A stretch of 55,229 nt of DNA from Alg239-R122 sp041746135 (lineage in GTDB: Bacteria; Pseudomonadota; Alphaproteobacteria; Sphingomonadales; Sphingomonadaceae), in assembly GCA_041746135.1 (NCBI GenBank), contig JBGTHQ010000036.1, forward strand, positions 1 to 55,229, written 5' to 3'. A program made the position numbers and the translations under genes. The stretch's first letter is position 1. The number at the start of each line of letters is the position of its first letter. This document shows, in pieces, positions 51,561 through 55,229 of this stretch. The notes under the pieces were generated by a model. It was not told where the DNA came from, searched no databases, and was given only the letters and a program-made list of their open reading frames with translations.

Positions 51561-52862
51561 CTACCGGGCCTGAATAGTCCTGACTTGCCGGTACTCTGCC
51601 AGCGACGAAGTGATGAGTGTGTCGCCCGCGGAAAGGCCGGAAATCACCTCGATTTGCGTGGGGGTGCGGCGCCCTATTGCGATCTGACGCCGTTCGAAGC
51701 GCGATCCGTCTCCCCGCGAAACGAACGCCATGCCCCCCGCATCGGCCCACGGACCCGCCGGTACCACCAGAGCCGTCCCGGGGTTGCCCAGCATGATCTG
51801 GACATCGAACGCCTGTCCGGTGCGGATGTCGGCCGGAATCCCGCCTGCGAACGCCAGCTCGACCCGGAAACGCCCGTCGACCACCTGCCGCAGGATCTTT
51901 TTGATGATGACCGGGTAGCTGCGCCCGCCCACGGCCGCTTTGCCGCGCCGATTCTCCCGCACCCGGGACAGATAATATTCGTCGACTTCGGCGACCAGCT
52001 TATATTCCCTGGCCGGGTCGATCTGGCCGACCGCATTGCCCGGCGCGATCGTCTGCCCGATTTGCAGGCCGAACCCCGCCAGCAGTCCCGTCACGGGCGC
52101 GCGCAGTGTCAGGTCGTTCAGCCTGCTTCGTGAATCGGCAAGGCTGCCCTGCAGCAAGGCTTCGGTCTGGCGAATCTGGCGCAGCTGCTGGTCCGATATC
52201 GCGTGCTCCCGGGCCACGCCGCGCGTCAGTTGCCGGGCCTGCTCCGCGCGAAAACCGGCCTCCTGCCGATAGTTTTCCATATAGGCATCGTTGACGATCT
52301 TTTTTTCATACAGCTTGGTCTGCTTGGCAAGCTCCTGATGGGCCTTGAGCCGTGCATTTTCCGCCTCCGACAACTGCCCCGCAATATCCATCAGGTTGCG
52401 CTGGACCGAGAGCCTTTGTGCGGTGATGCCCGCCAGTTGCGCGGCGATGTCGACTTCGCGGTCGGTGACCGCCTGTCGCAATTCGGGATTGGCCAGTACT
52501 GCCAGCGGCTGGCCGGCTGCGACATGTTCGCCGTCGGATACCCTAATATCAACAATCTGACCGCCGGTCAGTGACGGTATCACCACCAGCTGGGCCGGCT
52601 GTGCCTCGGCGCGTAGCGGCAGGTAATCGAGAAAAGGCGCACGTACGACTTGCGCGACGGTGAGCGTATCGCGGTCCACGATCAGCGTTTTCGAGGAGGG
52701 AGTGAACATGAAAGCGAGACCGGCAACGAGAACGAGCAACAGGGCAGCTGCAATCCATTTACGATGGCGATGCTGGAGCAGACCGGCCCGCACGATCGGC
52801 CGGTCCATGTTATCGAAATGGAATGTAGTTTGTGGCAGAAAATCCTGTTCCGTATAGTTCAT
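51561..52862 (-). CDS. HlyD/RND-type periplasmic adaptor protein
   Basis: 433 residues with an N-terminal membrane anchor (WIAAALLLVLVAGLAFMF, about 36-53). The membrane fusion protein layout is visible: a first biotinyl-lipoyl half (IPSLTGGQIVDIRVSDGEHVAAGQPLAVLAN), a long coiled coil at about 130-240, the second half (DLTLRAPVTGLLAGFGLQIGQTIAPG) and beta-barrel domains. It links the FtsX-type exporter to an outer membrane channel. It opens the leftward transport operon; a 91 bp gap leads to the ATPase gene. Confidence 0.85.
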   Translation of the reverse strand: MNYTEQDFLPQTTFHFDNMDRPIVRAGLLQHRHRKWIAAALLLVLVAGLAFMFTPSSKTLIVDRDTLTVAQVVRAPFLDYLPLRAEAQPAQLVVIPSLTGGQIVDIRVSDGEHVAAGQPLAVLANPELRQAVTDREVDIAAQLAGITAQRLSVQRNLMDIAGQLSEAENARLKAHQELAKQTKLYEKKIVNDAYMENYRQEAGFRAEQARQLTRGVAREHAISDQQLRQIRQTEALLQGSLADSRSRLNDLTLRAPVTGLLAGFGLQIGQTIAPGNAVGQIDPAREYKLVAEVDEYYLSRVRENRRGKAAVGGRSYPVIIKKILRQVVDGRFRVELAFAGGIPADIRTGQAFDVQIMLGNPGTALVVPAGPWADAGGMAFVSRGDGSRFERRQIAIGRRTPTQIEVISGLSAGDTLITSSLAEYRQVRTIQAR

Positions 52863-53133
52863 CTACCGATTCCAGTATTTAAAACCTTAACAATAAACTA
52901 ATTCTATTCATGTCTCAATTGGTAGATACATAAATATTATCTGCACTGTTATTATAACTAGTCATGATAGAGTTGTGCAATCAGCATAGAGTATATGTAT
53001 CCTATCTGTCTATTGCATGCCAATCGGGACTAATCCGTTTCGGAGATATTCGGAGCATGTCCGGTTTGCGCGAGCCACATCGAAATCGCAAAAAACACAC
53101 AGAGACGCCCGGCTGCGTTTCCCCCGGGTTCTG
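52863..53133 (-). promoter_or_regulatory. AT-rich upstream region of the adaptor gene
   Basis: 271 bp between the HlyD start and the moeA stop. The half nearest the adaptor is strongly AT-rich and probably carries the promoter of the export operon. I find no gene, tRNA or clear operator. Confidence 0.35.
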
Positions 53134-54330
53134 CTAGATTACTCGTATTTCGACGCGCTCTCCGACCGCTATTGCGGGGGCGTTCGCCGCGCGCGGTATC
53201 AGGCAGGTGGCCGACAGAAACGGCGTCACCAGCCCGCTATCCTGACGGTCGTGCGCTCGGGTTTCGAACTGCCCGTCACTGTCGGCGCGGTGGATGGCGC
53301 GCAAATAGGTTTCGCGCGGTCCGTTTTGCGGTAGCGCGACAGTCAGCCGCGCCGTCACAGCAGGTAGTGGCGGCATAGCGAGCAGCGGACGCGCGAAGAG
53401 ATGCGCGCATACGAAGGCCGAGGCGGGATTGCCTGGAAGGCCCAATATATACTGGCGCCTTCCAGAATGCGAGGCAATGCGGCCGAACCAGGTCGGCTTG
53501 CCCGGCCTGACGTTGACCCGCGCGAATATGCTTTCAAAGTCATGACCGCGTACCGCCGCGTGCATATGGTCGTGATCGCCGACCGATGCCCCGCCAATCG
53601 GTACGATGAGATCGGCATCCGCCGACCCCGCGATTCGGCCGGATATATCCGCAATATCGTCCGCCGCGATGCCGAGATCGGTGACATCGCACCCCCAGCT
53701 TTCGAACAAAGCGGCGAGCGCGGGCGCGCAACTGTTGACGGTCTCCCCCGCGGCGAGCGGCGCGCCGGGATGTTTCAGTTCGTTGCCATTGGCCAGCAGG
53801 GCGATACCCGGACGGCGGCGCACAACCAGATGGCCGTGACCTGCGGCGGCGGCGACCAGTATCTGCGCCGGACCAATTCGCTGCCCCGCGTTGAACAGCG
53901 TATCGCCTTTTGCAAAGTCGCCGCCGGCGGGCCGGACTAAGCGGGGTGCGCTGTCGCTGCCATCATAGGTGACATTTCCGTCTGCGCGGATCACGTCTTC
54001 CTGGATGAGGATATGGTCGGCACTGGCGGGAAGCACGGCCCCGGTAAAAATGCGGACGGCTTCGCCAGCTGCCAGTCTGCCGACAAACGGATTACCTGCG
54101 GCGGATTCGCCGATGACGCGCAATATGGCCCCCGGCCGGGCCACGTCCTGCAACCGGACGGCATAGCCGTCCATCGCCGAAAGCGCCGATGCAGGTTGCG
54201 CGATCGCGGCAATGAGCGGCACCGCGGCGATACGGCCTGCCGCTTGTCCGATCGTCACCGTTTCGTGTCCGGTGTCGATCGCATGCCGGGCAATCAGGGC
54301 CAGCGCCTCCTCGACGCCGATCAGCGTCAC
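53134..54330 (-). CDS. moeA: Molybdopterin molybdenumtransferase
   Basis: 398 residues, typical MoeA length. It inserts molybdate into adenylated molybdopterin. Family motifs: ALSAMDGYAVR near the front, GNPFVGRLAAGEAVRIFTGAVLP, DHILIQED, LLANGNEL, IVPIGGASVGDHDH and LGLPGNPASAFVC. The start overlaps the moaC stop by 4 bp. Cytoplasmic housekeeping enzyme. Confidence 0.92.
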   Translation of the reverse strand: MTLIGVEEALALIARHAIDTGHETVTIGQAAGRIAAVPLIAAIAQPASALSAMDGYAVRLQDVARPGAILRVIGESAAGNPFVGRLAAGEAVRIFTGAVLPASADHILIQEDVIRADGNVTYDGSDSAPRLVRPAGGDFAKGDTLFNAGQRIGPAQILVAAAAGHGHLVVRRRPGIALLANGNELKHPGAPLAAGETVNSCAPALAALFESWGCDVTDLGIAADDIADISGRIAGSADADLIVPIGGASVGDHDHMHAAVRGHDFESIFARVNVRPGKPTWFGRIASHSGRRQYILGLPGNPASAFVCAHLFARPLLAMPPLPAVTARLTVALPQNGPRETYLRAIHRADSDGQFETRAHDRQDSGLVTPFLSATCLIPRAANAPAIAVGERVEIRVI

Positions 54331-54815
54331 GGGCGCTTGCTCCTGTCATACTCTCCTGATACGCCGCCGCTTTTCGTCAGCAGCTCGATGCGTTCGATCA
54401 CCATCGATTTGTCGACGGCTTTCAGCATGTCATAGACGGTCAGGCAGGCCGCACTGACCGCGGTCAGCGCTTCCATCTCGACCCCGGTGCGGCCTTCGGT
54501 GCGCACACGAGCAGTCACTTCGACGCCGCTTTCGTCGTCCAGCGGCACGATTTCGACGGTGACGCCGGTGAGCGCGAGCGGATGGCATAGGGGAATAAGG
54601 TCAGCGGTTTTTTTCGCGCCCATGATGCCCGCGATTTCGGCGATCCGCAGCGGGTCGCCTTTGCGGCCCCCGCCGGACATGGCGGCGGCATAGGCCGCGG
54701 TTCCCATGCGCACGATCCCGCGTGCGCTGGCCGTACGCGCGGTGCTGTCCTTGTCGCCGATATCGACCATACGCGCGCGGCCCTGTCCGTCGATATGGGT
54801 GAGTTTACCGGCCAT
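54327..54815 (-). CDS. moaC: Cyclic pyranopterin monophosphate synthase
   Basis: 162 residues from the ATG at 54815. It forms cyclic pyranopterin monophosphate, working with MoaA. Signature MVDIGDKDSTARTASARG, KTADLIPLCHPLALTG with the conserved CHP, GVEMEALTAVSAACLTVYDM, and C-terminal LLTKSGGVSGEY. It overlaps moaE by 11 bp and moeA by 4 bp, so the three genes form one operon. No anomalies. Confidence 0.93.
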   Translation of the reverse strand: MAGKLTHIDGQGRARMVDIGDKDSTARTASARGIVRMGTAAYAAAMSGGGRKGDPLRIAEIAGIMGAKKTADLIPLCHPLALTGVTVEIVPLDDESGVEVTARVRTEGRTGVEMEALTAVSAACLTVYDMLKAVDKSMVIERIELLTKSGGVSGEYDRSKRP

Positions 54816-55229
54816 GATCGTCCCATCTCGACCGGTCCGCATAGTCCTCCGCACGCGGTTCGATCCATGCGCTCGTCTTCGCGCAAATTTCCTTTTTCCA
54901 GAAAATCGCCTCGGTCTTGAGATAGTCCATCATGAAATCGGCGGCTTCGAATGCGGCACGGCGATGGTCGGCGGCGGCCGCCACGAACACGATGGTGTCG
55001 CCCGCCGGAATATCGCCGGTGCGGTGCACGACGCCCCAGTCGGTCGCGGAAGACAGCACGGGGGCATTTGTAAAAGCATCGCGAATAGCGGATTGGGTGA
55101 GCACGGGGTGCGATTGCAGGTGGAGTTTTACGACCTTGCCGCCCGGTGAGGTGCTGCGCACATGACCGGTAAAGCTGACGATTGCGCCGCACCCGGCACT
55201 CTTGCGGGTCAACGCTTCCAGCTCGGCGG
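54805..55229 (-). CDS. moaE: Molybdopterin synthase catalytic subunit, 5' end cut by window edge
   Basis: 140 residues visible; the frame is open to the right edge (AELEALTRKSAG precedes the first possible start). MoaE transfers sulfur to precursor Z together with MoaD. Motifs: GAIVSFTGHVR, a middle VVHRTGDIPAGDTIVFVAAAADHRRAAFEAADFMMDYLK and the lysine-rich FWKKEICAKTSAWIE near the end, which includes the active-site Lys. The MoaD gene would be upstream, outside the window. Confidence 0.92.
   Translation of the reverse strand, partial: AELEALTRKSAGCGAIVSFTGHVRSTSPGGKVVKLHLQSHPVLTQSAIRDAFTNAPVLSSATDWGVVHRTGDIPAGDTIVFVAAAADHRRAAFEAADFMMDYLKTEAIFWKKEICAKTSAWIEPRAEDYADRSRWDDHGR

Noticed and set aside
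53040..53133. Hairpin CCCGG/CCGGG after moeA as terminator
   Set aside because: Only a 5 bp stem with a long loop and no T tract; too weak to call.
1..55229. tRNA, rRNA, CRISPR arrays, complete insertion sequences
   Set aside because: None seen on either strand: no regular spaced repeats, transposase motifs or cloverleaf-like sequences were found by reading.

Overview
The window looks like chromosomal DNA from a marine, GC-rich alphaproteobacterium, most likely a sphingomonad. This is inferred from a single large TonB-dependent receptor with no SusD partner, the alphaproteobacterial form of rhamnose catabolism (class II aldolase/dehydrogenase fusion, RhaI-type isomerase, DeoR-type regulator) and the codon style. 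No 16S rRNA is present, so the taxonomy is not proven.

Positions 1-5.5 kb hold accessory genes: two rightward genes facing three leftward genes, none with an established function. Two carry marks of restriction-like (PD-(D/E)XK) nucleases and one has a HEPN-type RX4H motif, so this may be a defence or conflict locus. An AT-rich stretch without a recognisable gene (about 4.7-5.5 kb) separates it from the next block.

Positions 5.5-44.3 kb form a large locus that reads as a system for using a sulfated, rhamnose- and uronate-containing polysaccharide; ulvan from green algae fits best. A leftward operon (13.8 to 5.5 kb) encodes a rhamnulokinase-type kinase, lactate dehydrogenase, two MFS transporters, a sulfatase, rhamnose mutarotase, a small exported protein and a lipoprotein formylglycine-generating enzyme that would activate the sulfatases. 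A rightward operon encodes the RhaD fusion, RhaI, two tandem beta-propeller lyase candidates and a DeoR regulator, followed by a Gfo/Idh oxidoreductase, a TIM-barrel isomerase and a second sulfatase. A divergent pair of transcription units carries a GMC dehydrogenase with its subunit 3 on one side, and ThuA, GH105, a third propeller protein, DUF1961, a SASA esterase, a second TIM-barrel protein and DUF1080 on the other. The block ends with a TonB receptor, a DUF4861 protein, KduI, a secreted beta-helix protein and a hexuronate-type MFS transporter. The proposed flow is: propeller lyases cut the polymer, sulfatases desulfate it, GH105 releases the unsaturated uronate, KduI isomerises it, and the Rha enzymes and LldD take rhamnose to DHAP and pyruvate. 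The GMC, Gfo/Idh, ThuA, DUF1080 and TIM-barrel genes suggest an added 3-keto-glycoside route. Three decayed gene remnants lie between intact genes.

Positions 44.6-52.9 kb, all leftward, form a probable RiPP (modified peptide) cluster: an HlyD adaptor, an ABC ATPase, an FtsX-type permease, a 67-residue Gly/Ser-rich peptide with two CxC pairs, a radical SAM/SPASM enzyme and a second ABC exporter. A terminator-like hairpin sits between the peptide gene and the radical SAM gene. This is the strongest candidate for an undescribed system.

Positions 53.1-55.2 kb are ordinary housekeeping genes for molybdenum cofactor synthesis (moaE, moaC, moeA; moaE is cut by the window edge).
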